The position numbers and the translations under genes were made by a program. The notes under the pieces were generated by a model. The model saw nothing but the letters and a program-made list of their open reading frames with translations. It was not told where the DNA came from and did no database searches. 64,000 nucleotides of DNA from Diphasiastrum complanatum (taxonomy: Eukaryota > Streptophyta > Lycopodiopsida > Lycopodiales > Lycopodiaceae): NCBI GenBank assembly GCA_029204225.1, contig CM055103.1, positions 54,703,426 to 54,767,425 on the forward strand, in the 5' to 3' direction. Shown here piece by piece: positions 26,483 through 38,640 of the stretch (positions are counted from its first letter, which is position 1; each line of letters opens with the position of its first letter).

Positions 26483-26761
26483 AGCTGCATGATTATATGC
26501 ACGGTAGTCTCCAGGTTGGCATCACATGTTGTTTCTATCCATCATTATTTGGTAAGCAGGATGCAGTTTCTGGTTAGATCCAGTTGGAGTCTAGTTGCAC
26601 TACAGGTGGACAGATTCTTGGAGAGCTATCAGCGGGTAATGGATACTTGGTGATCAGATGGTATAGGGTACAGGGTTCTGGAGCTATCCTACCTGATATG
26701 CTATGGTGGTTTTCAACAGGGACATTTTAAAGTACTAGGATAGACAAAGTAATGATGACAA

Positions 26762-26965
26762 GAATTATGTTGTTGACCAGTTGTATAGCGAATTTTTAGT
26801 CCCCTCGTCTGATATGAAGTTTGATTGAAAATGGATGGTGGGCCGCATGGGAGACATGATGAACCACCGCAAATTGGAGATCCGAGATGCGGTAAAAGCT
26901 GGAAAATCTACTTCATACCACATGCACAAGAATGACTGAAAATTTGCAAAGAAAGAATTCCAAAA
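26762..26965 (+). repeat. Segment repeated in inverted orientation at 62168-62345
   Basis: Contains TTGTTGACCAGTTGTATAGC and GCAAATTGGAGATCCGAGAT, both found on the minus strand at 62.2-62.35 kb. One frame is largely shared: DQLYS, LVPSSDMKFD, WMVG and RKLEIRDAVKA, then MHKND and a stop. This copy also has an internal TGA after KFD. Likely the C-terminal piece of a transposon protein of unknown family. Confidence 0.7.
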
Positions 26966-28020
26966 AAACCCATATCACTTCAAGTAACAACAAGGCAACT
27001 AAGAGACTGGAGACTACAGGGCCTTCTGACCTTGGCAGTTGTGGCCAAGGTTCTTTTCATGCCCATTTTGTAAGATTCCTCACCCATATGTTGAATTGGA
27101 CATCATCAAAATTCAAATTTTATTCTAATAAGCTTCTTGCACTACCCTATATTATTTGCACATTTGTTCAGATTATAATCACGGTTTTGTAGGTTCATAT
27201 AGAAATCTGTCGTAAAGTGGTTTCCCATGAAAGAAGAGTATATGTTGGAGATGGTGAACTTATGCAACCATTCTCTGGCATTCCCCAAAGGGGCCGACAT
27301 ATCGGGAGTCTTTGACACTGAATGTTACACACTTGTGATTGATTGCTGCAAAATCTGTGATTGATAGCCACGTATCTAGGTCCTGCAATTGAATGCATAG
27401 TGTAGTGCACTTCCACACAAAATAGGCCCACACCACCGAGCATCGAAGCATAGCTGCTCACAGCACGAAACCTGATTCCCGGATAGTATAAGTATGCATA
27501 TAATTCCAACAACATGTAATCATTACTCAAATTATTGGAGAGACAATGAGTGAGAATTGATTGGGATGGATATTCTGAGGTATATATGTGTTCAAGATAT
27601 ATTTTAACTTCACTACATTCATGTGGTCTGACTCTCACTCTCACCACATTTCTCAAATAACTTCATTGAATGTAGGTATTGCAGTCCCAATTTCATGCAT
27701 CGCAGTCACATGAGTCCAATGTCCATGGCCAAGATGATGACGACTCAGCTGGATAAAATTAGGTGTTTATTTTAGCACACATGTATATGAGAGTCATTCC
27801 CGACTTAGTTTGTAATGTATCTCTCTACTTATGACATTTATGTATGAACATAAATTTGTTTAAGTTAAGTCTCGTTCATCATTTCTTAAATGCATAACAT
27901 GTAACTCACATATTTGCAAAAAAATTTATCAACAATTATGAACAAAAAAATTTGCCTACCAAGTCCATAAAAAGTGGTGCAAAAGACTCCTAAGGTTGGA
28001 TGGAGTCCATTTTTAGGAAT
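26966..28020. other. Unannotated stretch
   Basis: The frame at 27195-27656 (minus, 153 residues) is the longest, but its composition and lack of recognisable motifs give no support for a gene. Confidence 0.4.
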
Positions 28021-28046
28021 AATGGAGCCAGTACACTGGCTCCATT
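28021..28046. repeat. Perfect 12-bp inverted repeat (hairpin)
   Basis: AATGGAGCCAGT, a two-base spacer AC, then ACTGGCTCCATT. It lies just before a T tract and a tandem repeat. Confidence 0.9.
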
Positions 28047-28077
28047 CTGCTCTAATTTTTTTTTTTTTTTGCATTTT

Positions 28078-28260
28078 CAAACCCTCGGGAACAAGACCTC
28101 GATATATCCCTCGAAACAAGTTCACTGTCAACAGTCTTCCATCGAGGGATACACCGATGTCCCTCGATATATCCCTCAGAACAGGTTCACTGTCAGCAAT
28201 CTTCCCCGAGGGTTATACCGAGGTCCCTCGGTATATCCCTTGAAAAACACATTCTATAAA
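28078..28260. repeat. Tandem repeat of about 60 bp, near three units
   Basis: Units contain CCTCG(A/G)TATATCCCT, then AACA(A/G)GTTCACTGTCA, then AATCTTCC and CGAGGG, near 28098, 28158 and 28221. Each unit also carries CCCTCG/CGAGGG inverted words. Confidence 0.75.
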
Positions 28261-29578
28261 CAAGGGCAAAATGGTATGGGGGGGACGTCGGAACCAATGC
28301 AATTATCGAGATTCTGCTATTGAGGCATACATTGTGTGAGAGACCAGGTTTACAAACTTTTTTTTAAATTTTTTGCCTCGGTAATAGGGTTGGAAAATCT
28401 CCAGAATGTTGTAGTGTTAGCAAAGAAACAACCACCAACATGATAACACTCTCACCAAAGATGACTCTCGAATAGCTTGAACCAACCCTCAAGAAACAAC
28501 CAACAACAACCCATATGCATCCAACAATCCAACCATAAAAAACGAAAGCACCAACAACTTGGATGCTCTCCTTAACCCATTATAACTTGTTTTCTCAATG
28601 ATTACGTTGTCTTCCCAGAATCATCCAACCACGATAGCTCGACCAACAACTTCAACGAATGGTCTCATTCTCCAATTTGTACTCCTTTGTTTGCCAACTA
28701 TGTTCTCTTCCAATTAAGGCTTAACCAAACCCCCCCCCCCCCCCCCCCCCCCCCTTGGATGTTTGAGCATCATAGTTCCTTGCTATACTAGCATTCAACC
28801 TTCCAGATCCTTGATCCAAATTTTGTTTTATTGAATACAGTACTTAATATAACATTCCTTCAAAATGAGTTTAAGATTGCCTAGAAAAATCTTATTCATG
28901 TTGTTAATATGTATGTACTTACTATGTGATATCCAAACACCTTAACCTAGAGATTGAGTCATTAATTATGGTTTCTTTTAGTGTTTCCTTACCACAAACA
29001 CAAAGTTATTCCAATCACATGTTTAATATATCAAGGTGCTTTTTAGTAGACTTTCTAAGCATAGTCTAATTTCATACTTATGGTATTTTTGGGTGTAATG
29101 CCCTTTTGCCATTCTTGGCATAAACAAAAACTTTTTACTAAAAAAATGAGGAAGAGCATTTGGTTGTAGGAGGTAACAAAATCATGATACACATGGAAAA
29201 TAATGCCCTAAATTTTTTTTTCCAATAACTTTGGTAATGGTTTTTGATATCATTGCACACAAATGAATCATGCTCAACTTTTTTACCAAAACAAAAAAGC
29301 ACTCTAAGATTAGTAACAAATAGAAGTGTATACTAGTGTTCTACGTATTAGGATACCTTCATGTGCCTCCTTGGAGTGTAATTATAGTGATGAGTATTCT
29401 TTCATGTGGACCCTAATTCGAAATCCAGTCATGGTCGGTCTTGTGCGACATCTTTTGGTTCATTTTTCCCTTGTGTATATCCTGGAGTATTCAACTGAAG
29501 GTAGCTTTTGGTTTCTTTCGTGATACTCTGCTCTACATCAGTTGACTGATTCATTTCAAATTTCGAAGATGATTGAAT
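28261..29578. other. AT-rich stretch with a 25-base C run
   Basis: A homopolymer of 25 C lies at 28730-28754; its length may be uncertain from sequencing. No genes recognised. Confidence 0.6.
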
Positions 29579-29609
29579 TTCGAGAGTGCGAATGCACGGT
29601 ATAAGAGAA

Positions 29610-29695
29610 CCTCGATGCCACGCAGGAAAGGGAAAGAGCTTCGCACCTTCCAGCGAAGGTGCATCACACTCGGCTCGCTCCTTCGCCTTCAGCAA
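29610..29695 (+). promoter_or_regulatory. Upstream block conserved with dehydratase copy A
   Basis: Contains GCACCTTCCAGCGAAGGTGC, a near-perfect inverted repeat, followed by CTCGCTCCTTCGCCTTCAGC. Both parts are kept in copy A at 2066-2160. It lies 450-530 bases before the ATG. Confidence 0.4.
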
Positions 29696-29908
29696 CCGCG
29701 CATCAGTGTGTAGCTGAGCTCTGATGTTTTGGTCCTAAAAGCAACGACAATCTTTTGGCCGCTAAAGCTCAAAAAAGAACTTCATTGCTACTAATTAAAA
29801 ATTGCTTAACCTGATCATCAATGATCAGTGCGGCGCTTTTCATTCTGGTGAAGGAGCCTACAATAGCCTACTTAGGCATCGTCGATGACCCAACTGGTTG
29901 TGGCTGCA

Positions 29909-29915
29909 TATATAA
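29909..29915 (+). promoter_or_regulatory. Putative TATA box of dehydratase copy B
   Basis: TATATAA within GTGGCTGCATATATAACTTG, 229 bases before the ATG at 30144. Its context is conserved with copy A. Confidence 0.6.
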
Positions 29916-30143
29916 CTTGACCTTTTTGTTAACCCTCCAGCATTATCAAATTTATCTATAACCTTCAAAAGCTCCTCTTCTTTCTCCTCATAAAGCATTA
30001 CTCATCTACATGTCTAGAAAGATTTTGTGGTCTGCTTTAGTTTTTATGTTGACATTGCACAGCTGATTTCAAGCATGTGATCTGCTGTTCCATGAACTTC
30101 CTTGTACTGAGCGCTAAATTAATCCTGCTGCATCTTAGTAAAA

Positions 30144-31610
30144 TTGCAAAAGCTCCAATTTTCTCTTAGTTTGTGGGCGTTTCAATCTGGCCTGCTTACC
30201 TTGCCATTCACTGTTAGCATGGCTTTGAACCATACTCCCATTGCAAGCATGGCGTCTGCAGAGTCTATCACTTTTTGCGGGCATTCCAAATTTCAGCTAG
30301 GTGCGGAAAGCCTCTTTGATTCCTGTTTCAAGCTTTCAAAAAATGAGTCATTCCACCGTCAAGAAAAAAGCAAGATGTTAGTAGCTGCAACTTGTACTAC
30401 GCGTGAAGCCCAATTTGCTGTGCGCAAAGCAAGTGTTTCAACTCCCATTTTTAAGGAAACACATCCGGTGGGGGGACATTTTGCTGATTGGAGGAGTGCA
30501 TCTTCAACTTTGACAAGTAAATGGGTTAAGCAATTGGAGATTGAGAGCATTATCAGAAATTTGCAGCCTGCAAATGCTGTACACTCATCTTCATCACTGC
30601 AATTGTTGAAGACTGGATCGGGTGGATGCATTGCAAAAATGGCTTTGCCAATCTCCAGGCGCTTGTCTGATCTTCCCCAGCCCCTCTCGATCAATGGTCT
30701 GACTGCATCAAGGGCCAAAAGATCTACCGCTCTCAGAGTAGCGCATCCTGGTGCCGCAGGAGCTCATAGCGAGGCAGCAGCCAACAAAGCTTATCCTGAG
30801 TGCGAGTCATTGCCATGTGGCAAGTTTGAAGTCCCCTTTGAGGCTGTCGAGCTTTGTCTGGCAGATAGAGCAGTTCTACCAATAGAGAACTCTGTTGGTG
30901 GAAGCATTCATAAAAACTACGATCTTCTTTTACAACATCGATTGCATATAGTTGGAGAGGTGCAGCTTCCTGTCCGTCACTGCCTGCTCGCAATTCCTGG
31001 GACGACAAAGAAGGAGCTCAAGCGAGTCCTCAGTCATCCGCAGGCACTATCACAATGCGAGCACAACTTGTCAAGGCTAGGAATGATACCAGAGGCTGTC
31101 AATGACACGGCTGCTGCAGCTCGATTAGTAGCTGCCAACAATCTTCGCGATACCGGGGCCATTGCTAGCTCAAGAGCGGCAAGGTTATATGGTCTGGATA
31201 TTGTTCAGAGTGACTTTCAGGATTATTCTGGCAATACAACCCGATTCCTCATGGTAGCAAGAGAGCCGGTTATTCCCGAAACAGGTAGAAAGTCCAAGAC
31301 AAGCATTGTAATTGCTCTGGAAAATGGGAGTGAAGACCTCTTCAGAGCTCTTGCGGTATTCGCATTGCGAAACATAAATCTGACAAAGATCGAAAGCAGG
31401 CCACAGAGGAGAAAACCTCTCCATGTCGTCGACAAAGATAGCAAAGTCGAGCACTGTATGACGTCAAAATGCTTTGAATACCTTTTCTATATCGATTTTG
31501 AGGCATCAATGGCAGAGAGACAAGCCCAAAATGCACTTAAGGAATTAGAAGAGGTTGCTAGCTTTTTAAGAGTATTGGGTTGTTATCCAATGGACGTTCC
31601 TGCAATATAA
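30144..31610 (+). CDS. ADT: Arogenate/prephenate dehydratase, plastid type (copy B)
   Basis: Same enzyme as at 213-1661, 488 residues, one exon. The N-terminal 195 residues form a variable Ser-rich plastid-transit-like extension with several small insertions relative to copy A (for example SKNESFHRQEK). The dehydratase domain then has RVAHPGAAGAHSE, PIENS, SHPQALSQCEH and the Thr-Arg-Phe motif in NTTRF. The C-terminal ACT domain has TKIESRP. All of these motifs match copy A, and the two proteins differ at about 20 of roughly 290 residues over this part. The clustering of change in the transit region, with conserved catalytic and regulatory motifs, suggests both copies have stayed functional. 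Met1 is used here; the internal MALNHTPIASM is an alternative start. Substrate preference is not decidable from sequence alone. Confidence 0.95.
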   Translation: MQKLQFSLSLWAFQSGLLTLPFTVSMALNHTPIASMASAESITFCGHSKFQLGAESLFDSCFKLSKNESFHRQEKSKMLVAATCTTREAQFAVRKASVSTPIFKETHPVGGHFADWRSASSTLTSKWVKQLEIESIIRNLQPANAVHSSSSLQLLKTGSGGCIAKMALPISRRLSDLPQPLSINGLTASRAKRSTALRVAHPGAAGAHSEAAANKAYPECESLPCGKFEVPFEAVELCLADRAVLPIENSVGGSIHKNYDLLLQHRLHIVGEVQLPVRHCLLAIPGTTKKELKRVLSHPQALSQCEHNLSRLGMIPEAVNDTAAAARLVAANNLRDTGAIASSRAARLYGLDIVQSDFQDYSGNTTRFLMVAREPVIPETGRKSKTSIVIALENGSEDLFRALAVFALRNINLTKIESRPQRRKPLHVVDKDSKVEHCMTSKCFEYLFYIDFEASMAERQAQNALKELEEVASFLRVLGCYPMDVPAI

Positions 31611-31830
31611 TAAATTTTCCAGCAATCTGAATGTTGCAGTACGCTGCACCTGATCACCGCCAGACAAATCGATGCACATCTGGCAGCTCGAAACAGATCA
31701 CTGACTACGTTGGACATTTCAATGTGTTCAGCAATTTCCAGCACCTTCATTATTTGAAGCACGGTCGAGTTTGGTAATCCAATATCTCACACAGGAACTA
31801 CAGCAGTTTGATTTTGAACGAGCAAGAGGA

Positions 31831-33797
31831 GTTTTCTAGTATCAGCAAGACGAGCTGGCCCACCCCGGCCCTAATCAAAATAGATATTTGTCTGCTCCAT
31901 TACAGAACAACTACATCACTATCATTAGTGGATATTTTGACGGAAAGCTACATCCAGAATCCTCGCATGGCAGTGAGAAAGAATGCAACTGTCCACAGTC
32001 CGTGCCTATATATTTGTATAAAAGCTTATCCCAATGTAACATAATGAGCATCGTTTCATTCCAATTGTATAAAAAAGCTACCAGATTTCAGTGAATATAA
32101 TTTCGAGTCTTTATCATACTTGCGCCATTACCGGTACAGGAAAAACACTGCTTTCAATGGAGAGGAATATGATAGAGAGCATAATATCTGATTAGAATTC
32201 AATACTGATATAATGGATTCAAACAACTGTTTCTTTATCGACGCCGCTTGTATTCAGTATTAATATACACATAGAATTAGGCTGGCTTGTTTGCTAGTGC
32301 CCAACACAAGACCTAATCACAACATCACTGATCTCAACAGTGTACACTATATAGTAGCTATGTAACATCAGAGTCAACGACAGCTTTTTCAGTGTAGAGA
32401 TCTGTTTGATGTTTTAGTTTAGTGCCACAGTCCACTACCTAACGGTGTACAAGAGTCTACGAGATTGTTTGGTGCTATACACTATCGCGTCCAAAGGCGT
32501 AGATACGTGGATACACCGAGTTCAAATAATACGGGTTAATGTAATGGTAGGATGACAGGATATGTTACGTAACTCGTTTCGGGAAATCTTTTTTGCACAT
32601 CCCCAGACTAACGCTCACAACAGGCTACAGCTATCTTTGTGTACCTTTTTCGCAATCCCGAGACTTATGCTCACTACATAGTACAGGTCTCTGGAGTTTC
32701 TATGTATCTTTTTTGCATATCCAAGTTATGAACCCAAAACTAAAGCTCGAGTCACGAGAGCTCTAGCTTCTCTATGTCCGTGAAACCAAACCAGTTTTTT
32801 ATGCTCGGGCCTCTCTATGTCTGTGCAAACCAGACCACCTTTTGCTTTTAAATCAAGGAAATGAAGCCTCTTGCCCAGTGTTTTCGTTCCAATTTCTTGC
32901 ATTTTTTTTGAAATTATCAGTTTTTAAAATTCTTTGCCTTTGAGATATTGCATCACAAGTTTTTTTCTGCAAAACATTAAACATTTACATTAAAAATTTA
33001 TTTTATTGAACATAGGTTTATTTTACTCAATAAACCTATGTAACCCAACTTTTATAAGGATCTACCTAGTTTACCTACCAAAAATTTCCTCGTGAAAATG
33101 ACAAAAATAAAAAATTTCGCAATTTTAAAAAGTCGTCAGTTTTTTTAAAGTCAACTTTCGATGAATTTTTTTGTAAAATCGGTTTTCGACGAAAGATGCC
33201 AGTTCCATTCTCAAGAGATGTCGTCTTTTCCAAACAGAGCCTCTAACCTTGTATTTTACTTTAATTTGTTGATGTACCAGTTCTTTTCACTCAAAAAGGG
33301 CATCTTGGCGCAATGCAGAAGACCCTTTTGAAGATGGAAGGGCCAAGGAGGCGGACTTTCCCCATCGTGATCAAAACATCTTTTACTTTTCTTTGTTTTT
33401 GAGTATTTGTCTCATACAGTTTCTTGACATACACCTTCCAAGCTGGAGGTGCATGTGTAAAAAGGTTAGACATTTTACATGCACCTTTCAATGTCCATAA
33501 AGTGCATGTAAAAAAAAATTGCACAAATTTCAGATGAGGAGGTGCATGTTTTTTCTTTCAAAATTACAAAAAAATTTATTTTTCCACCCTTTAAGGCCAT
33601 TATGTATTTGACTCTCAAGCATATTTAAGTCCACATGATGTGTCTCTCACATGTCATTGTATCTTTTTGATACATTCTAAAGATGTTAAAACAATATGAA
33701 ATTCATCAACTACTTTTAAAAAGGGTGACAACAATTTGTCCTTTCTATTGATATAAAGGGCAATTTTCAGAGCATCTTTCAAAATTTTGATTGAAAG
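31831..33797. other. Intergenic stretch
   Basis: No gene recognised. Near 32760-32850 a phrase of the type CTCTATGTC(C/T)GTG.AAACCA is repeated twice. An inverted GGTGCATGT.TAAAA / TTTTACATGCACC pair occurs near 33450-33485. Confidence 0.45.
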
Positions 33798-33935
33798 GCA
33801 ACTTCTAATCTCCTATTATGCACTCAAATAGGTACAAAGAAACTAATTAAATGGCTTATTCAATCAACTTCTAGTCTCCTATTATGCACTCAAATAGGTA
33901 CAAAGAAACTAATTAAATGGCTTATTCAATCATTG
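33798..33935. repeat. 69-bp perfect or near-perfect tandem duplication
   Basis: CAACTTCTAATCTCCTATTA starts at 33798, and at 33867 the same unit repeats with one difference. It ends in CTTATTCAATCA both times. Probably recent, given the identity. Confidence 0.9.
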
Positions 33936-35100
33936 GAAGAATTTAAGAACAAAAGAAAAAAAAATTATCAATATAAATATTTTAATCTGATATCCACTTT
34001 ACACTTAATACATTGTAATATTAACATCAACACTAACTTAATGATCGTTACAAAAGGACTTCCATATTTAAAAGGTACAATACTTTATTTTCAAATTATA
34101 GAGTGATGGAATACATTTGAGTACTTAACTAGACTCTCATATTGATATCATGCTATTGTACGCAATATTAAGATCTTTCCAAAAACATCCTACGTGTGTG
34201 AGATGGTTCAATTATTGATATTGTGAGATTGTGCATCACAATCTAAAAAGTCTGATTTTTTCAAGAACATCATATAATGGAGGTAATGGTCAACACAATA
34301 ACACATCGCGAGGATTGCAACGTGGGCATCCAACAGATTTTCAGAAATTTTATAATTTGTCGCAGTTCAAAGAATTGGAATCTGACACCTAATTAAAAAG
34401 TAAAATTGAACATCCGGTGATCAGGAAACTGTGGCGGCAACTAATTTTTGAAATTTTCGTCGCAATTCGACATGTCCTATACGTAGACGTGGATACGACG
34501 TGGCATTTAAAAAAAAATAGTTGGCATCTGACATGGACGTCGCAATAATCCGATAGACGACGGGGTGCGACATGCACGTCATCGATCCGACACCTCACAT
34601 TTGTTGACAAGACCTCGTACGAAAACCAAACGTCAGAATCCAATGGATTGTGGTGCGTCGAAATCTGACATTTGTTTGGATTTTGCAATTTCCACGCATT
34701 TTTGCATATTTTTCTTCACTTTTGATTGAAGTTTTGGGGTTTTTGGAGTGTTTGGTTATTGCAGCTTCCATTGTGCTAGCTTACATTGTGGTGATTGCAA
34801 ATGCTTGTTTTGTGTTTTGCCTCTTTTTTTGGGAGATAAAATTTGTTATGTAAAATTTGTTTTTGTGAGAGAAACTGGGGAGGGGTATTAGAATGTGAGG
34901 ACAAGGGAAAAGAAAATGAGGTAAAAGATTGTTAGAGAAGGCCAAGGAATGTAATAGATGATGATTAAAATAAAAGTGTAAAGTGGATAGTTACATTGCT
35001 AGAATGGTAGAATAGTAATGTAAATATAGAAATGTAATAGATAGTGTATAATGATAATTGAATCTTAAATTTGTAATTTGTTAGAGAGAGAGGGGGGGGT
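33936..35100. other. AT-rich stretch without recognised gene
   Basis: Includes a run at 34440-34620 with several GACGT/ACGTC words (CGTCGCAAT, ACGACGTGG). No coding frame or repeat partner was found. Confidence 0.45.
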
Positions 35101-35105
35101 GAGTG

Positions 35106-35595
35106 TGTAAAGACCACTAGGGACAATTCCCTGAGATGAGGATAGGAAAACACAAGAGACACTGTGGAGCAAAACCACCCAACAAATCCTAGATCCCTCC
35201 TAGAGAATCCTCCTGGATCTATCCCCCAAGCCATGCCAATGTGACAGCAAGAGAAGAAGAGCCCAACAGGTAACCTAGACCAAGTCCTGGATGGAATAAT
35301 CACTACCTTAATATATAGAGAGTAGGATCCTATGCATGAGTCCATGCAAATCCCCATGCAGGTCAACTATAAATAGGTTACAGCTCTACATGCATACCTC
35401 CTGCCTATATCAGTCACATGTACATGCACTACTCCATATGTCTCAATTAGAGTGTCTGGGTCCTCTCAAGGTCATTAGTCACCAACAGGCCTCGATGTGG
35501 AATAAAATCTAGGCGTGACCAATAATCTCGAACACTGAAGGGCCGATCTACCATATTAGGACTATTCCAGGTCCTTAACGAAGATGGCCATAACA
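35106..35595 (-). repeat. LTR (3' LTR in element orientation)
   Basis: On the plus strand TGTAAAGACCACTAGGGACA ... GGCCATAACA, so TG...CA on either strand. Confidence 0.88.
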
Positions 35596-35793
35596 TTCTT
35601 CCTCCCTTAAATAGGTTTTGTCCTCAGAAGGGTAAAAAGAAAACATGAAACTATTCCTTATGATTTCAAATCTTACCCATGAAACATTATTCTTAGTCCG
35701 ATCTTTCCATCTGAATAAGCACTCAGAGATGCAATAATTCTTTAATTGCTTGCCTCTACTCATGAATACTAATTCAAATTCGAAAAGATACAC
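35596..35793 (-). pseudogene. Gypsy pol tail with chromodomain-like remnant
   Basis: Minus frame with RGKQLKNYCISECLFRWKDR, then NNVSWVRFE and SEDKTYLREEE. Basic stretch, then LxRWKxR, then (T/S)W is the pattern at the C terminus of chromovirus-type Ty3/gypsy integrases (the YLIRWKG...ATWE pattern). It stops at the polypurine tract. Only this tail of the polyprotein survives. Confidence 0.55.
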
Positions 35794-36280
35794 TAAGCTA
35801 TAAATCTTCCAAATGGGTTGATCTACTCCAAAACAATCATCACCTTCATGTAATCTTAATTACATGAACCACTGGGTGAATTAACTTCTTTATTTCAGAG
35901 ATCAAATCCAAAAGCTAAAGAAATTCTCTTTCAATTTCTTGTAGAAAATAATGCTTCTTGATACCAGTAGTCTTAGAATATCCAAATATTCTAAAATACC
36001 ACAATTTAGTCATCTAAAATCTCTAGGAGATCCATCAAGTTTCAGACAATCATAACTCAAACCAGAGTACTACATTTACTCTAATGAGTTAACAGCCCCA
36101 TTTCTAGCATCATATGCAAGAAATCAGCATCTATTCGAACTTTGTACACAAGCACTTATAGACTACAATCTGTAAGGTAAGCAAATTCCTCATAAGTAAG
36201 CAATCACTTAATGAAAATGCCTATGAGATCCACTCAATCTCAAGTATGTGCTAGAGTAAAGAAATTTAGAGTTCAACCAA

Positions 36281-36769
36281 TGTAAAGACCACTAGGGACA
36301 ATCCTCTAAGATGAGGATAGGAAAAAACAAGAGAGACTGTGGAGCAAAACCACCCAACCAATCCTAGATCCCTCCTAGAGAATCCTCCTGGATCTAGCCC
36401 CCAAGCCATGCCAATGCGACAGCAAGAGAAGAAGAGCCCAACAGGTAACCTAGACCAAGTCGTCGACGAAATAATCACTACCTCAATATATAAAGAGTAG
36501 GATCCTATGCATGAGTCCATGCAATCCCCATGAAAGTCAACTATAAATAGGTTACAGCTCTACATGCATACCTCCTGCCTATATCAGTAACATGTACATG
36601 CACTACTCCATATGTCTCAATTAGAGTCTCTGGGTCCTCTTAAGGTCATTAGTCACCAACAGGCCTCGATGTGGAATAAAATCTAGGCGTGACCAATAAT
36701 CTCGAACATTGGAGGGCCGGTCTACCATATTAGGACTATTCCAGGTAATTAACGAATATGGCCATAATA
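36281..36769 (-). repeat. LTR (5' LTR in element orientation)
   Basis: Same sequence as 35106-35595. The terminal CATAACA is mutated to CATAATA here. Confidence 0.88.
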
Positions 36770-36859
36770 GAGTGTGTGTGTTTTGCATTTTGATTTAGGT
36801 TTTAGGGTAATAGATGAATAGATGTTCTATGATGATAATTGAATGTTAGATTTGTAATT

Positions 36860-37479
<620 letters not shown>

Positions 37480-38235
37480 TGTCTTAAAGGCACCTTCACA
37501 ACCTTAAGGGTAGCTTCGCATTTTTCTAAGGGCACCCTCGCATTTTGAAGGGCTGTGTCACAATTTTCGGAAGGGGCCATGGCAGTGTCGCATTTTTCTA
37601 AGGGCAATGTCGCAATTATGGGCCAAGGCAGTGTCACATTTTTCTAAGGGGAGTGTCGCATTTTTGGGGAGGGGCCAATGCAGTGTCGCATTTTTGTAAG
37701 GGGCAGTGTTGCATTTTTCTAAGGGCAGTGTCGCATTTTTCGCTGGGAGTGTCACATTTTTCTTAGGGCCAGTGTCACATTTTTGGGAGTTTTGCATTTC
37801 TAAGGCACCTTTGCATTTTTGGAAGGCAGTGTCGCATTTTTTGGTGGGAGTGTCGCATTTTTCTAGGGCACATTTGCATTTTTCTAAGGACACCTTCGCA
37901 TTTTGAAGGGCAGTGTCACATTTTTCTAAGGGCCGTTTCGCATTTTTCGGGAGGGGCCAAGGCAGTGTCGCAATTTTTTTGTGAGGGCAGTTTCACATTT
38001 TTTGGGAGAGGCAGTGTCGCATTTTAATGGCAATGTCACATTTTTGGATAGCAGATTCGCATTTTGAAGGGCAGTGTCACATTTTTCGGGAGACCAGTGT
38101 TGCATTTCTAAGGAGCGGCCAAGGTTGGGGAGTATCGCATTTTTCGGGAGGGGCCAAGGTAGGGGAGTGTCGCATTTTTCAAAAGGAGCCAAGGCAATGT
38201 CGCATTTTTTGGATGGGAGGGCCATTTTTTGGATG
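37480..38235. repeat. Irregular minisatellite based on GTGTCGCATTTTTCTAAGGGC
   Basis: About 25 variants of GTGTCGCATTTTTC(T/G) with AAGGGCA or GGGAGGGGCCAAGGCA tails, at spacings of about 20-50 bp. Open frames exist on both strands with repeated residues (EKCDTAL on minus, FSKGSVAFF on plus). That is what a repeat free of stops gives, so no protein is proposed. Confidence 0.8.
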
Positions 38236-38429
38236 CAATTATGTCTTTCTCTGCCTCCGACATCATTCTTCCACAGTCCTTTTTCTCAAAATATGCACGT
38301 TGGTTAAGTAGTTGTGCGCAAATGCAAGGAAAAGCTCCTCAGTCGAAGGCCAACTACAAAATAGGTAGGAGATAGATAGATTTTTTGAGTCCTTCGGAAA
38401 AATTCGAGTTGTTTTTAAAAATTCGCATT

Positions 38430-38554
<125 letters not shown>

Positions 38555-38640
38555 AAGAGAGGCCAAGATATGCGAGATGTGTGTCGCATATCACATCTCA
38601 CCCTCTGTTTCACGAACAAACCCAACCAGCAAAAATCTTT

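Larger units (their letters stand above)
29579..31830 (+). repeat. Inverted segmental duplication, copy B (arogenate dehydratase locus)
   Basis: Matches 1-2200 in inverted orientation through upstream block, TATA region, coding sequence and 3' flank. About 27.4 kb of mostly transposon DNA separates the two copies. Confidence 0.8.
35101..36774 (-). mobile_element. Internally deleted LTR retrotransposon with 5-bp target duplication
   Basis: GAGTG flanks the element at 35101-35105 and 36770-36774. LTRs are 35106-35595 and 36281-36769, about 490 bp each and highly similar, so insertion was relatively recent. The inside is only about 685 bp. Orientation is minus: next to the LTR at 35595 lies the polypurine tract AAGGGAGGAAGAA (minus strand), preceded by a chromodomain-like pol tail. 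No gag, protease, RT or integrase core remains. It is a gypsy-derived non-autonomous element. Confidence 0.85.

Noticed and set aside
24162-26653. Short open frames in the G-rich repeat
   Set aside because: None is kept in the second copy at 50.9-52.8 kb; the frames differ between copies.
27195-27656. 153-residue minus-strand frame
   Set aside because: No recognisable motif, unusual composition, and another minus-strand frame overlaps it.
28730-28754. 25-base C run as a functional G-quadruplex-type signal
   Set aside because: A pure homopolymer is more likely slippage or sequencing uncertainty, and nothing around it suggests a role.
34965-36520. Two similar minus-strand frames (TWSRLPVGLFFSCC...) that look like a conserved protein
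   Set aside because: They are the two LTR copies of one element, so their similarity reflects LTR identity, not a gene.
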